Positions 25,978 through 35,010 of a DNA stretch of 64,000 nt are shown piece after piece. The translations under genes and the position numbers were made by a program. A model generated the notes under the pieces. That model worked only from the letters and a program-made list of their open reading frames with translations, made no database searches and was not told where the DNA came from. This DNA is from an uncultured Bacilli bacterium (GTDB lineage Bacteria; Bacillota_I; Bacilli_A; RF39; UBA660): contig CAKPKL010000005.1 in the NCBI GenBank assembly GCA_934167485.1, positions 62,001 to 126,000 of the forward strand, written 5' to 3'. Within the stretch, counting starts at the first letter, position 1; each line of letters starts with the position of its first letter.

Positions 25978-26685
25978 TTGTTTAATGTTATAATATGTGA
26001 TGATAACGATAATGATAGAAAAAATATAACTAATGTAGTAAAAAGATTTATGAATAAAAATAAAATAGAATGTCAAATACACCTATATGATGATTACAAT
26101 GACAAATTTTTGAGCGTAATAAGCAAAAAAATGCCATTTAAAATTTATTTGTTAGATATAGAAACTCCAACATATTCAGGTATTGATATTGCTCGTAAAA
26201 TTAGAAAAAAAGATATAGATAGTGTAATAATATTTTTAACAGCGCATGAAGAATTAGGAAACGTAGTATTAAAAAATGATATAATGTTTTTATCATTTAT
26301 AAACAAATTTGATGATGTAGAAAATAGATTAAATGCATCATTAGATAAGGCTGTAAATCAATTTAAAACTAAAAGAATGATTAGATTTAATGATAGAAAT
26401 GTCGTTTATACAATAGATATGAATGATATATTATATATAACAAAAGATAGTTTTGAAAGAAAAACAATAATTAAAACAGATTATTGTGAATTTAGAGTAA
26501 ATAATTCATTAATAGAAGTTGTTGGCATGCTAGATTCAAGATTTATACAGTCTCATAGGGCTTGTTATATAAATAACTTGCGTAAAGTTAGAGTAGATAA
26601 AGCAAAGAGATTAATAACTTTTGACAATGGTGAAGAAATAGATTTGTTATCAGATAAGTTTAAAAAAGAGGTAGCAAATGGATAA
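25978..26685 (+). CDS. agrA: AgrA-like LytTR response regulator
   Basis: The receiver domain (about 1-125) has the acidic pocket CDDND and phosphoacceptor Asp60 in YLLDIETPTYSG. A LytTR DNA-binding domain follows (about 135-235; YITKDSFERKTIIKT, FIQSHRACYINNLRKV). LytTR proteins bind pairs of short direct repeats. The likely start is TTG 25978 (MFNVIICDD), spaced correctly from GAGGAGTG; GTG 25969 is in frame but overlaps that site. It overlaps the kinase gene by 8 bases. Confidence 0.92.
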   Translation: MFNVIICDDNDNDRKNITNVVKRFMNKNKIECQIHLYDDYNDKFLSVISKKMPFKIYLLDIETPTYSGIDIARKIRKKDIDSVIIFLTAHEELGNVVLKNDIMFLSFINKFDDVENRLNASLDKAVNQFKTKRMIRFNDRNVVYTIDMNDILYITKDSFERKTIIKTDYCEFRVNNSLIEVVGMLDSRFIQSHRACYINNLRKVRVDKAKRLITFDNGEEIDLLSDKFKKEVANG

Positions 26686-27985
26686 GTTAATACAATTATT
26701 AATAAGTGGTGTTATAATAACCATTTCTAATGTGTATATATCAGGAAAACTTCTTAATAAAAAAGCAAATTTTAAAAATTATTTAACATATATAATAATT
26801 TCACTTATGTATTTATCAACGGTGCTTAATTATATGTATAATAATCAATATATTAGAATTTTAACTATAACAATATTAATGGCTTTATTTATAAAGATAT
26901 TGTATAATGAAAAAGTTAATAAATCTATTGTAGTAGTAATAACATTACAGTTGCTCTATATGATAACTGAAATAATATTTATATCAACTATTTCTATAAT
27001 ATTTAAATTCAATTCTAATGATATAGCTAATAATCAATTTGGTACAGTTCTTGCAAATTTTGTAATATCAGCTTTATCAATAATTTTAGCAAATTTAAAA
27101 TATGTCAAAACTTTTTATAATTTTTTTGTTAAAATTACAAATAAAGTTAGAAACACTCAAATAATTGCAGCAGCTATTTTCATTGTAGTAATAGCAAACA
27201 TTTTGGCTATGATTAATTACTATAAGGTAGAATTTGGATATTTACTTATATTTAATGCTTTTATGACATTAGGTTGCTTTGGTATAGTTGTATATTCTTT
27301 GAAAACTAAAAATAGTTATATTGAGGTAAACAAAAAATATAGCACAACATTAAATAGTTTAAAAGAGTATGAAGATATTTTAAATAAGTATAGAGTGTCT
27401 AATCATGAAAATAAAAATCAATTATTAACAATAAGAAATATGCTTCCAAAAGAAGATAAAAAAATAATTTCTTATATAGATAAAATTTTAGAAAATAAAC
27501 ATAAAGATAGTGATAAAGCAATGAGAAAAACTGCTGTTATACCAGCTGGAGGTCTGAGAGGATTAATATATTCTAAAGTACTTGTTATGGATGAAAGAAA
27601 AATACATTATGATTTGGACTTTTCAAGTAGTATTAAAACAGTTGATCTTATAAACAAGATTGACGAATCTACTATGCTTGATATATGTACAGTAATAGGT
27701 GTTTATGTAGATAATGCAATAGACGAAGTTACAAATCTTAAAGATAAAAATATTTGTATTGAAATGTATTTAGACGATAATGATTTAATAATAGCTATAT
27801 CAAATAATTATGCACATAAAATTGATCTAGATAAATTAGAAGAAAAAGGTTATACTACTAAAGAAAATGGACATGGGTATGGGTTACCTTTAACAAGGGA
27901 AATAATTAACAATAACAACAGATTAAAAAATGAAAAAAGAATATCTAAAGAAATATTTACTCAAGCATTGAAAATTAAAATGTAA
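26678..27985 (+). CDS. agrC: AgrC-like membrane histidine kinase (GHKL)
   Basis: The 435-residue protein has six to seven membrane helices within residues 1-210, forming the peptide sensor. The dimerisation/phosphoacceptor helix contains His243 in SNHENKNQLLTIRNML. A GHKL ATPase follows, with N box DNAIDEV and G box GHGYGLPLTREII. It lacks the classical HisKA domain, as AgrC proteins do. It should sense the peptide made from AgrD and phosphorylate AgrA. Its end faces the agrD gene across a shared terminator. Confidence 0.92.
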   Translation: MDKLIQLLISGVIITISNVYISGKLLNKKANFKNYLTYIIISLMYLSTVLNYMYNNQYIRILTITILMALFIKILYNEKVNKSIVVVITLQLLYMITEIIFISTISIIFKFNSNDIANNQFGTVLANFVISALSIILANLKYVKTFYNFFVKITNKVRNTQIIAAAIFIVVIANILAMINYYKVEFGYLLIFNAFMTLGCFGIVVYSLKTKNSYIEVNKKYSTTLNSLKEYEDILNKYRVSNHENKNQLLTIRNMLPKEDKKIISYIDKILENKHKDSDKAMRKTAVIPAGGLRGLIYSKVLVMDERKIHYDLDFSSSIKTVDLINKIDESTMLDICTVIGVYVDNAIDEVTNLKDKNICIEMYLDDNDLIIAISNNYAHKIDLDKLEEKGYTTKENGHGYGLPLTREIINNNNRLKNEKRISKEIFTQALKIKM

Positions 27986-28020
27986 AAAAATCAGATTAAT
28001 AAATAAAATCTGATTTTTTG
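27986..28020. terminator. Shared terminator of agrAC and agrBD
   Basis: AAATCAGATT (27988-27997) pairs with AATCTGATTT (28007-28016). T-runs flank both sides, so both convergent operons can end here. Confidence 0.85.
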
Positions 28021-28029
28021 TTGGATAAA

Positions 28030-28143
28030 TTATTTAATTAAACTTTTTGGACATTCTGGCTCATCAACAACCCACATTAAACAAGCTTGGCTTCCTGCGT
28101 TAGCAGCACCTAATCCTAACATAGCTAATAATTTTGCAAACAT
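28030..28143 (-). CDS. agrD: AgrD-like autoinducing peptide precursor
   Basis: This 37-residue ORF starts at 28143 after AAGGAGGA. It has an amphipathic leader (MFAKLLAMLGLGAANAGSQA), then CLMWVV and the charged tail DEPECPKSLIK. The tail matches the AgrD recognition segment DExExPxxL. Alignment to staphylococcal AgrD places the ring-forming Cys at position 21 and cleavage before Asp27, so the predicted thiolactone ring is CLMWVV (or CLMWV if cut one residue earlier). A second Cys at 31 lies in the discarded tail. It is directly downstream of agrB, the expected order. Confidence 0.92.
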   Translation of the reverse strand: MFAKLLAMLGLGAANAGSQACLMWVVDEPECPKSLIK

Positions 28144-28183
28144 ACAAATCCTCCTTCCTACTATTATATTTAAACACTAAAGT

Positions 28184-28807
28184 TTAAACCTTATTTATTA
28201 ATTCTGGATGTTTCTCTATATATGAAATATAATTATTATATGGTAGCTTAAATAATTTATATATTAATGGAGATATAAAGAAGCATTCCAAAATTATTGA
28301 AAAAATTAAACAATTAGATATAAAACTATCATTTATGATAATCGCTATACAAAAATATATAGTTGAAATAATTGTTGATAGTGTTTTATATATTAATCTT
28401 CTTTTTTTATTTATAATAGGTCTTTTGTAAGTATCTGCAGGTGAGTTTTTAAATATTAATATAGTACATATTATACCTATAATAACTTTTAAATAATTAT
28501 CAACACTTATATATATACATATAAGTGGTATACCAATAAAAGATATCGTAGAACTTACTAAACATATCCAACTTTTTGTAGCATGTAAGCCAAAAGCTGT
28601 TGTTCTTATGATATTAAAGAATATCATAAATATTAAAACTTCTTTAAATATATTTAGTAATATTGCTAATGCAAATATAATAATTACTTTAGAAATAGTA
28701 AGATATATTCCAACGAGTCCATATTCTATTTCTTTTAATTTAATGTCATTGTAATCATTATTTCTCTTTATATAACTCATACAATTGTTTATTATAAAAT
28801 TCTTCAT
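28184..28807 (-). CDS. agrB: AgrB-like peptide-processing membrane protease
   Basis: The 207-residue protein has about five to six membrane helices. The catalytic pair is His75 (RTTAFGLHATKS) and Cys82 (WICLVSS), with the same 7-residue spacing as His77/Cys84 of S. aureus AgrB. The conserved loop NSPADTYKRPIINKKRR follows. It should remove the AgrD tail and help form the thiolactone. It starts after AGAGGAAG and is followed by agrD after about 40 bases. Confidence 0.95.
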   Translation of the reverse strand: MKNFIINNCMSYIKRNNDYNDIKLKEIEYGLVGIYLTISKVIIIFALAILLNIFKEVLIFMIFFNIIRTTAFGLHATKSWICLVSSTISFIGIPLICIYISVDNYLKVIIGIICTILIFKNSPADTYKRPIINKKRRLIYKTLSTIISTIYFCIAIIINDSFISNCLIFSIILECFFISPLIYKLFKLPYNNYISYIEKHPELINKV

Positions 28808-28835
28808 ACAACTAACTTCCTCTGAACTTGATTTT

Positions 28836-28876
28836 AGTATATATCTTGATGAATTTAAATAGAAAATGTATGAATT
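28836..28876 (-). promoter_or_regulatory. Possible agrBD promoter with direct repeats
   Basis: On the minus strand TATACT (28841-28836) has no good -35 box. Two near-identical 9-mers, AATTCATAC (28876-28868) and AATTCATCA (28855-28847), are 21 bases apart, the spacing of LytTR/AgrA site pairs. The second repeat lies unusually near the -10 box and the region is AT-rich, so this is tentative. Confidence 0.3.
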
Positions 28877-29131
28877 GCCACATTTAAAACATTATAGCTG
28901 TATTTGTGTAGTACCATTTTGCACGTTTTTTCATTTCACGCACATATTTCCAAGCTTCATACAAAACTACTTAAAATTGATGTTTCATTGTGGTAAAATA
29001 TAGTTGTTTTCCTAAAGTACGTCAATTAGGGCGCAAGTATTGTCGAACTTTTGGGAACGAAGTTAAATTAATTGTAGTTGGTTTTATGATATACTTAAGT
29101 TGTAAAAGAGAACTAGAAGGGAGATGTAGAT
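28877..29131 (+). promoter_or_regulatory. Intergenic region with probable csp promoter and long leader
   Basis: TTGATG (28977-28982), 16-base spacer and TATAGT (28999-29004) would start a 5' UTR of about 120 bases before the cold-shock gene. The leader can pair CCTAA with TTAGG (29011-29015 with 29026-29030) and AAGTAT (29035-29040) with ATACTT (29091-29096). A nearer TATACT (29090-29095) could be a second -10 box. csp genes usually have long temperature-sensing leaders. Positions 28877-28976 show no clear feature. Confidence 0.4.
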
Positions 29132-29347
29132 GTGATTACAGGAAAAGTAAAATGGTTCAATAATGAAAAAGGCTTTGGATTCATTGAATACAATGAAAAA
29201 GAAGACATTTTTGTACATTATTCAGCGATTCTTTCTGAAGGCTATAAAACTTTAGTAGAAGGCCAATATGTAAAATTCGATTTGGTGAGAACTGATAAGG
29301 GATTACAGGCTAAAAATGTAATAGAAATAAAGACTGCTCTTGTTTAG
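29132..29347 (+). CDS. csp: Cold-shock protein (CspA family)
   Basis: The 71-residue protein starts at GTG 29132 after AAGGGAGATG. It has both RNA-binding motifs: KGFGFIEY (RNP1) and DIFVHYSAI (RNP2). CSPs bind single-stranded RNA or DNA and act as RNA chaperones. It is a single-gene unit ended by its own hairpin. Confidence 0.97.
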   Translation: MITGKVKWFNNEKGFGFIEYNEKEDIFVHYSAILSEGYKTLVEGQYVKFDLVRTDKGLQAKNVIEIKTALV

Positions 29348-29362
29348 CAGTTTTTATTTTTT
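29333..29362 (+). terminator. csp terminator
   Basis: ACTGCT (29333-29338) pairs with AGCAGT (29346-29351), followed by a T-rich run. Confidence 0.75.
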
Positions 29363-29405
29363 GAAATTTCACTTTTTTTTCATTTAAAAATTTAAATATT
29401 TATGT

Positions 29406-29411
29406 TATAAT
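29406..29411 (+). promoter_or_regulatory. -10 element of hpf
   Basis: TATAAT at 29406-29411 places the transcription start near 29418. That excludes the ATG at 29410 and supports 29434. No clear -35 box. Confidence 0.5.
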
Positions 29412-29433
29412 GAACTTAGAAAGGATTGATAAT

Positions 29434-29961
29434 ATGAAATTTAATATTCATGGAAAAAAGATTGATGTAACTAGTTCAATTAAAAGTTACATAGAAGAAA
29501 AGATAGGAAGGTTGGATAAGTATTTTGAGAATCCTGATGACATAACAGCAACTGCCCTTATTAAATTAAGAGGAAATGACCAAGTAGTTGAAGTAACTAT
29601 CAATGGTAATTCGTTTGTTTTAAGAGGCGAAGAATCACATAAAGATTTATATGCTGCTATTGATAAAGTGTCAGATAAAATAGAAAGACAAATTAGAAAA
29701 AATAAAACAAGATTAAAGAAAAAAGTTAACAAAGATATAGTTAAGGGTTTTGCTTTAAATTTTGAAGAAATAGAACAAAATGATGATGTTATAGTAAGAA
29801 GAAAAACTATAGAAGATAAACCAATGAGTGAAGAGGAAGCGATTCTTCAAATGGAACTTTTAGGACACGAATTTTTTGCTTTTAAAAATGTTGAAACAAA
29901 AGATGTTAACATCATTTATAAAAGAAAAGATGGAAACTATGGAATTTTGGAAATAAAATAG
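29434..29961 (+). CDS. hpf: Long-form ribosome hibernation promoting factor
   Basis: The 175-residue protein has the HPF/YfiA N-terminal domain (KFNIHGKKIDVTSSIKSYIEEKIGRLDKYF, LYAAIDKVSDKIERQIRKNKTRLKKK in parts) and a C-terminal dimerisation domain (IVRRKTIEDKPMSEEEAILQMELLGHEFFAFKN in parts). Long HPF alone forms inactive 100S ribosome dimers. Start chosen at ATG 29434 because AAAGGATTG precedes it. It stands upstream of secA, a common Firmicutes arrangement. Confidence 0.97.
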   Translation: MKFNIHGKKIDVTSSIKSYIEEKIGRLDKYFENPDDITATALIKLRGNDQVVEVTINGNSFVLRGEESHKDLYAAIDKVSDKIERQIRKNKTRLKKKVNKDIVKGFALNFEEIEQNDDVIVRRKTIEDKPMSEEEAILQMELLGHEFFAFKNVETKDVNIIYKRKDGNYGILEIK

Positions 29962-29984
29962 GCAAATAACTGCCTATTTTTTAA
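29955..29984 (+). terminator. hpf terminator
   Basis: AAAATAGGCA (29955-29964) pairs with TGCCTATTTT (29971-29980), loop of 6, then T. Confidence 0.85.
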
Positions 29985-30048
29985 ATTATACTATTATTTT
30001 TGCTTCATTTTTGATAAAATATATATGTATACAAAAGGAGAATGACAA

Positions 30049-32541
30049 ATGAAATTATTTAAAAGTATTTTTAATCATGAGTATAAAGAATTAGAAAAAT
30101 TCAAAAAAATTGCGGATGAAGTAATTGCACTTGACGATGAATACTCAAAGTTATCGGATAAAAAGTTAAAGGCTAAAACAAAAGAATTTCAAAAAAGGTT
30201 GGCTGATGGTGAGACATTAGAAGATATTAAAGTTGAAGCTTTTGCAACTGCACGTGAAGCAGCTTACCGTGTTATAGGTGAAAAACCATATTATGTACAA
30301 ATAATAGGTGGTCTTGCAATTCATTACGGTAATATAGCCGAAATGAAAACAGGTGAAGGTAAAACTTTAACTTCAACTATGCCAGCATACTTAAATGCTT
30401 TAACAGGTGAAGGTGTTCACATTATTACAGTAAATGAGTATTTAGCAGGTCGTGATGCTAACTGGATGGGAGAGATATATAGATTTTTAGGTTTAACAGT
30501 TGGTGTTAACTATAGAGAACTTACTCCATCTGAGAAAAAAGAGGCTTATAATTGTGATATTATGTATTCTACAAATAATGAAATTGGATTTGATTATTTA
30601 AGAGATAATATGGTAGTAAAAGCAGATGATAGGGTTGCTAGACCATATAACTTTGCTATTATAGATGAGGTTGACTCAGTATTAATAGATGAAGCAAGAA
30701 CTCCATTAATTATTTCTGGCGGATTTATGAAATCAGCAAACTTATATATGCAAACTGATAAATTTGCTAAAAGTTTAAAAGAAAACGAAGGATATATATA
30801 TGATGAAAAAACAAAAGCTGTATCATTAGATCAACTTGGTATTGAAAAGGCAGAAAAGGCATTCGGTGTAGAAAACTTATATGATATAAAACATACTAGT
30901 TTAGTTCATTTTATTAATCAAGCATTAAAAGCTAATTATGCAATGAAAAATGATGTTGATTATGTAGTAAATGATGGAAAAATTATTATAGTAGATCCTT
31001 TTACAGGAAGACTTATGCAAGGCCGTACATATTCAGATGGGTTACATCAAGCAATAGAAGCCAAAGAAGGTGTACAAATAAATGAGGAAACTAAGACATT
31101 AGCTACAATAACATTCCAAAATTTATTTAGAATGTATAAGAAATTATCTGGTATGACAGGTACTGCTAAGACAGAAGAAGAAGAGTTTAGAGATATATAT
31201 AATATGTATGTTATTACAATTCCTACAAATAGACCTGTTATTCGTAAAGATTATGGAGATTTATTATTTGCTACAAAAGAAGGTAAATATAAAGCAATAG
31301 TAAATGAAATTATCGAAAGACATAAAACTGGTCAACCTATATTAGTTGGTACAGTAGCAGTAGAGACAAGTGAATTATTAAGTGAAAGATTAAAGAAGGC
31401 TCATATACCACATGAGGTATTAAATGCTAAAAATCATGCTCGTGAAGCTGAAATAATAGCGCATGCTGGTGATAAGGGATCTGTTACAATTGCTACTAAT
31501 ATGGCAGGACGTGGTACAGATATTAAGCTTACAGATGAGGTAAAGTCACTTGGAGGATTATTTGTAATAGGTACCGAAAGACATGAATCTAGACGTATAG
31601 ATAATCAGTTAAGAGGTCGTTCAGGAAGACAAGGAGATCCAGGAGAAAGTCAATTCTGTGTATCATTTGAAGATGACTTAATGGTAAGATTTGGTACAGA
31701 TAGGGCAAAATTAATACTACAAAGAGTAGGCTTTAGCGAAGATGTTTCAATAAGAAATAAAATGTTATCTAATTCAATAGAATCTGCTCAAAAAAGAGTT
31801 GAAGGAAACAACTTTGATATGAGAAAAACTTTACTTGAGTATGATGATGTTATAAATGAACAACGTGTAATAATTTATGAAAAAAGAAATCAAATATTAG
31901 ATATGGAAACAATTCATCCATTAATACTTGAAACTTTTAGAAATTATGTTGAAGATGTTGTATATTCTCATTTAGGTGAAGATAATTCTTTAAGTAGAAA
32001 TGATAAATCAGAAATATTAGAAGCAATAAATGATTTAATAAAAAATAAAATAATATTTGATGAAATAGAATATAAGAACTCAGATGAAATAGTAGAATAT
32101 ATTTACCAAAAATTGCTATCAGAATATGAAGATAAAGTTAAGAAAATACCAAAAGAAATTATAGATGAATTTGAAAAAGCAATTGTTTTAAGAGTTATAG
32201 ATACTCATTGGATGGAACATATTAATACAATGTCACATTTAAGAGAGGGAATTCATTTAAGAAGTTATGCTCAAAATAATCCATTAGTGGCTTATAAGAC
32301 AGAAGGATATGCTTTATTTGATGAATTACTTGCTAAAATAGATGATCAAGCAATTACTTATTTGTTGAAAGCTGAAGTAAGACAAAATAGTGAAAGAAAG
32401 CAAGTAGAGGAAAAAGTTCAAACAAATGAAGACAAAGGTAAAACAAAAAAAGCAACTCCAAAAAGAGTAGCTAAAATAGGTAGAAATGAACCTTGTCCAT
32501 GTGGCTCTGGTAAGAAATATAAACAATGCTGTGGTAAATAG
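30049..32541 (+). CDS. secA: SecA preprotein translocase ATPase
   Basis: The 830-residue motor protein drives export through SecYEG. Motifs: AEMKTGEGKTLT (Walker A, about 100-111), IIDEVDSVLIDEARTPLIISG in two parts (DEVD box), MAGRGTDIKL and GRSGRQGDPGESQF (motifs V and VI). The C-terminal zinc SEC-C motif is complete (CPCGSGKKYKQCCG). Ribosome binding site AAAGGAG. Two thioredoxin-like membrane protein genes follow closely. Confidence 0.99.
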   Translation: MKLFKSIFNHEYKELEKFKKIADEVIALDDEYSKLSDKKLKAKTKEFQKRLADGETLEDIKVEAFATAREAAYRVIGEKPYYVQIIGGLAIHYGNIAEMKTGEGKTLTSTMPAYLNALTGEGVHIITVNEYLAGRDANWMGEIYRFLGLTVGVNYRELTPSEKKEAYNCDIMYSTNNEIGFDYLRDNMVVKADDRVARPYNFAIIDEVDSVLIDEARTPLIISGGFMKSANLYMQTDKFAKSLKENEGYIYDEKTKAVSLDQLGIEKAEKAFGVENLYDIKHTSLVHFINQALKANYAMKNDVDYVVNDGKIIIVDPFTGRLMQGRTYSDGLHQAIEAKEGVQINEETKTLATITFQNLFRMYKKLSGMTGTAKTEEEEFRDIYNMYVITIPTNRPVIRKDYGDLLFATKEGKYKAIVNEIIERHKTGQPILVGTVAVETSELLSERLKKAHIPHEVLNAKNHAREAEIIAHAGDKGSVTIATNMAGRGTDIKLTDEVKSLGGLFVIGTERHESRRIDNQLRGRSGRQGDPGESQFCVSFEDDLMVRFGTDRAKLILQRVGFSEDVSIRNKMLSNSIESAQKRVEGNNFDMRKTLLEYDDVINEQRVIIYEKRNQILDMETIHPLILETFRNYVEDVVYSHLGEDNSLSRNDKSEILEAINDLIKNKIIFDEIEYKNSDEIVEYIYQKLLSEYEDKVKKIPKEIIDEFEKAIVLRVIDTHWMEHINTMSHLREGIHLRSYAQNNPLVAYKTEGYALFDELLAKIDDQAITYLLKAEVRQNSERKQVEEKVQTNEDKGKTKKATPKRVAKIGRNEPCPCGSGKKYKQCCGK

Positions 32542-32556
32542 AAAGAAGGATGTATT

Positions 32557-33402
32557 ATGGAGAAGAAAAAAACTATATTGTTAACGACTATTATGATAAT
32601 AATAGCAGCAGCACTTATCGTTGTGTTTGCAGTAACAACATTAAGAGAAAAAGGAACAATTGGTTCTAAGGAATCAAATAAAATAATGAAAGATTTTAAT
32701 AAATATTATAATTCAAAGGAGAGAACTGTAATTTATTATGCTAGTAAAGATTGTAGTTATTGTTCTTTACAAACACCAATACTTGAGGTAATAGCAAATG
32801 ATTATGAGATGGATTATTTATATGTTGATAGTTCTCAATTAAGTGTTAAACAAAGAAATGAAGTGTTGGATAAACTTGGTATAGATCATCAAACCCCAAC
32901 TACTTTAATTGTAGAAGATGGTGAAGTAATAGCTAAACAAATAGGTTATACAGAAGGTTCTGAATATGTAAAATTCTTTAGTGATAATAAAGTTATTCCA
33001 AAAAATGCAGAATATTCTGCTGAAAAGAATTTAACATTTATTGATTATTCAGAATATGAAGATTTAATAAATAAAAATGATACAAGTATTATAGTTATAG
33101 GACAAACAACTTGTGGTCATTGTATAGCTATAAAACCAGCTTTAAATCAAGTAGCAGGTGATTACAATTTAACTATTAATTACTTAAATATAACTAAGTT
33201 AACTGATGATGAAAAGAATTCTTTTTATGAAAGTTTAAATACTATTGAATATAACGATCCAGATTATGTAAATAAGGGTTCATTTGGTACACCTTTAATC
33301 TTAATTGTAAAGGATAAAAAAGTTAGTGATTATGTATCAGGGGAGAGAACAATTTCTCAATTGGTTAAAGAATTTAGAAAAATGGGATTAATTAAAGAAT
33401 AG
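32557..33402 (+). CDS. Membrane-anchored double thioredoxin-fold protein
   Basis: This 281-residue protein has an N-terminal membrane anchor (about 6-28) and two thioredoxin-like domains. The first holds Cys66-Ser-Tyr-Cys69 (YYASKDCSYCSLQTP), the second Cys186-Gly-His-Cys189 (QTTCGHCIAIKPAL). Each domain also has the later cis-Pro region (TPTTLIVEDG, TPLILIVKD). It may act in disulfide exchange on secreted proteins, which fits its place 15 bases after secA. Substrates unknown. Confidence 0.85.
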   Translation: MEKKKTILLTTIMIIIAAALIVVFAVTTLREKGTIGSKESNKIMKDFNKYYNSKERTVIYYASKDCSYCSLQTPILEVIANDYEMDYLYVDSSQLSVKQRNEVLDKLGIDHQTPTTLIVEDGEVIAKQIGYTEGSEYVKFFSDNKVIPKNAEYSAEKNLTFIDYSEYEDLINKNDTSIIVIGQTTCGHCIAIKPALNQVAGDYNLTINYLNITKLTDDEKNSFYESLNTIEYNDPDYVNKGSFGTPLILIVKDKKVSDYVSGERTISQLVKEFRKMGLIKE

Positions 33403-33412
33403 GGAGTTGGAT

Positions 33413-34540
33413 ATGAAAAAAAATACTTTTGGATTTAAAAAAATAAAATGGCTTATTATACTTGTTGCATTACTTTCTATTGCTTTTGTTTATTTATTGA
33501 TTAAAACAGAAGATAGTAAAATAATTAAAGATATAAAAGAGTTTGTTTCTATAGATACAAAAGTATTATATATTTCAAGTAAGAAAGAATATTCAAGTTA
33601 TCCTGTAGAACTATTTAATAAATATGAGATAGATTATTTATATGTTAATAGTGATAAATTAAATAATTTTGAAAAGAATAAATTAGAACGATTTATAAAT
33701 AGTAAATATCTAAATAACATTATTGTGATTTATAAGGGTGGAAAAATAATAGATGCAATAATTGATTATGAAACCCAAGATAAATTAAATGCAATTTTGC
33801 AGAAAAATGAGATATTACCTGAGAAAATATCAAATATAAATGGAATAGTGGATAGTGCGAAAGAGACATTAGAGGGTGAATTTTCATTAGTATATATTCC
33901 TTATTCAACTAAGGTTGATATAAATGATCAAACTAATACACTTAAAAGTATTTGTGATGAGTATAATATAAATTTTGTTAGAATTGATGCATTTTTACTT
34001 AGTTATAAACAAAAAGAAAAAATTAATTCAATCTATCAAATAAGTTCAGTTGAGGATCAAATATTAATTTTAATTAAGAATAAAAGTATTTTAGGTAGTA
34101 TTCGTGGAGAACATAGAAAAAGTACATATTTAGATGAGTTTTATAAGTCTAAATTTATAGATGAAATAGATAATTATATTAGTAATATAAATTATGACGG
34201 TTTTAAAAATTTATTAAATAGTACAAATAAAAATGTTATAATTATTGGTAAAGATGATTGTAAATATTGTAGCGATGTAATTACAGCTTTAAACCCTATA
34301 ATAATAAATTATAATATAAATATAAATTATTTAAATATTAATTCACTTGATAGTGATATAGCTAAGAAAGTTCAAGAAGATATATCAAAACTTGGATATA
34401 AGGATGGATTTACAACACCTATTACATTAATAACTGAAAATAATAAATTATTAGATTATGTAATAGGTGCATCAAATTCAGAATATTTTATTGATATATT
34501 TAAAGAAAATGGTATAATAAAACAAGAGGTGGAATCATGA
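33413..34540 (+). CDS. Membrane-anchored thioredoxin-fold protein with degenerate domains
   Basis: The 375-residue protein appears paralogous to the preceding gene. It has an N-terminal anchor (about 10-30) and three thioredoxin-like units. In the first, the CxxC position reads EYSSYP (YISSKKEYSSYPVELF); the second reads IPYSTKVDINDQ, also without Cys. Only the third keeps Cys283-Lys-Tyr-Cys286 (GKDDCKYCSDVITAL). The degenerate units may bind substrates. Start at ATG 33413 after AGGGAG; TTG 33407 is too close to it. The stop overlaps the next start (ATGA). Confidence 0.8.
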   Translation: MKKNTFGFKKIKWLIILVALLSIAFVYLLIKTEDSKIIKDIKEFVSIDTKVLYISSKKEYSSYPVELFNKYEIDYLYVNSDKLNNFEKNKLERFINSKYLNNIIVIYKGGKIIDAIIDYETQDKLNAILQKNEILPEKISNINGIVDSAKETLEGEFSLVYIPYSTKVDINDQTNTLKSICDEYNINFVRIDAFLLSYKQKEKINSIYQISSVEDQILILIKNKSILGSIRGEHRKSTYLDEFYKSKFIDEIDNYISNINYDGFKNLLNSTNKNVIIIGKDDCKYCSDVITALNPIIINYNININYLNINSLDSDIAKKVQEDISKLGYKDGFTTPITLITENNKLLDYVIGASNSEYFIDIFKENGIIKQEVES

Positions 34541-34977
34541 ATGAAGTTTATAATAAAGTGAAAGAATTTAAAAGAAAATATCATTCTACTGTAGCATGGC
34601 GTCTTAAGGCACATTCTAAAGTAATAGAAAAGCATTTAAATCCAGGAGAGACTGTAAACTATGTTTTTGCAGCACAAAAAAATTATAACTCACTTGATTT
34701 GTTTTCTACGTATGTTGTAGCGCTTACAAATAAAAGAATACTTTTAGCGCAAAAAAGAGTTTTATTTGGTTATTTATTTTTAGCTATAACACCAGATATG
34801 TTTAATGATTTAACTGTAAATTCAGGATTAATTTGGGGAAAAGTTTATATTGATACAGTAAAAGAAACAGTAACTCTTTCAAATATATCAAAATCAGCAC
34901 TTGATGAGATAGAAACTATGGTTACTGAATATATGATGGAAGAGAAGAAAAAATATGTAGAAAGACAACAAGGATAG
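34537..34977 (+). CDS. Bacterial PH-domain protein
   Basis: This 146-residue protein has an N-terminal helical stretch, and a single PH-like beta domain (about 45-140; LNPGETVNYVFAAQK, VVALTNKRILLAQKRVLFGY, LSNISKSALDEIE). The TNKRILL pattern is characteristic of bacterial PH (bPH_2/YvbH-type) domains. No membrane segment. Translation is coupled to the previous gene by a 4-base overlap. Role unknown. Confidence 0.75.
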   Translation: MNEVYNKVKEFKRKYHSTVAWRLKAHSKVIEKHLNPGETVNYVFAAQKNYNSLDLFSTYVVALTNKRILLAQKRVLFGYLFLAITPDMFNDLTVNSGLIWGKVYIDTVKETVTLSNISKSALDEIETMVTEYMMEEKKKYVERQQG

Positions 34978-34995
34978 ATAAAATCTATCTTTTGC
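34973..34995 (+). terminator. Terminator after PH-domain gene
   Basis: GATAGAT (34973-34979) pairs with ATCTATC (34983-34989), followed by TTTTG. Overlaps the stop codon. Confidence 0.7.
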
Positions 34996-35010
34996 TTTAT
35001 AGGAATAATT

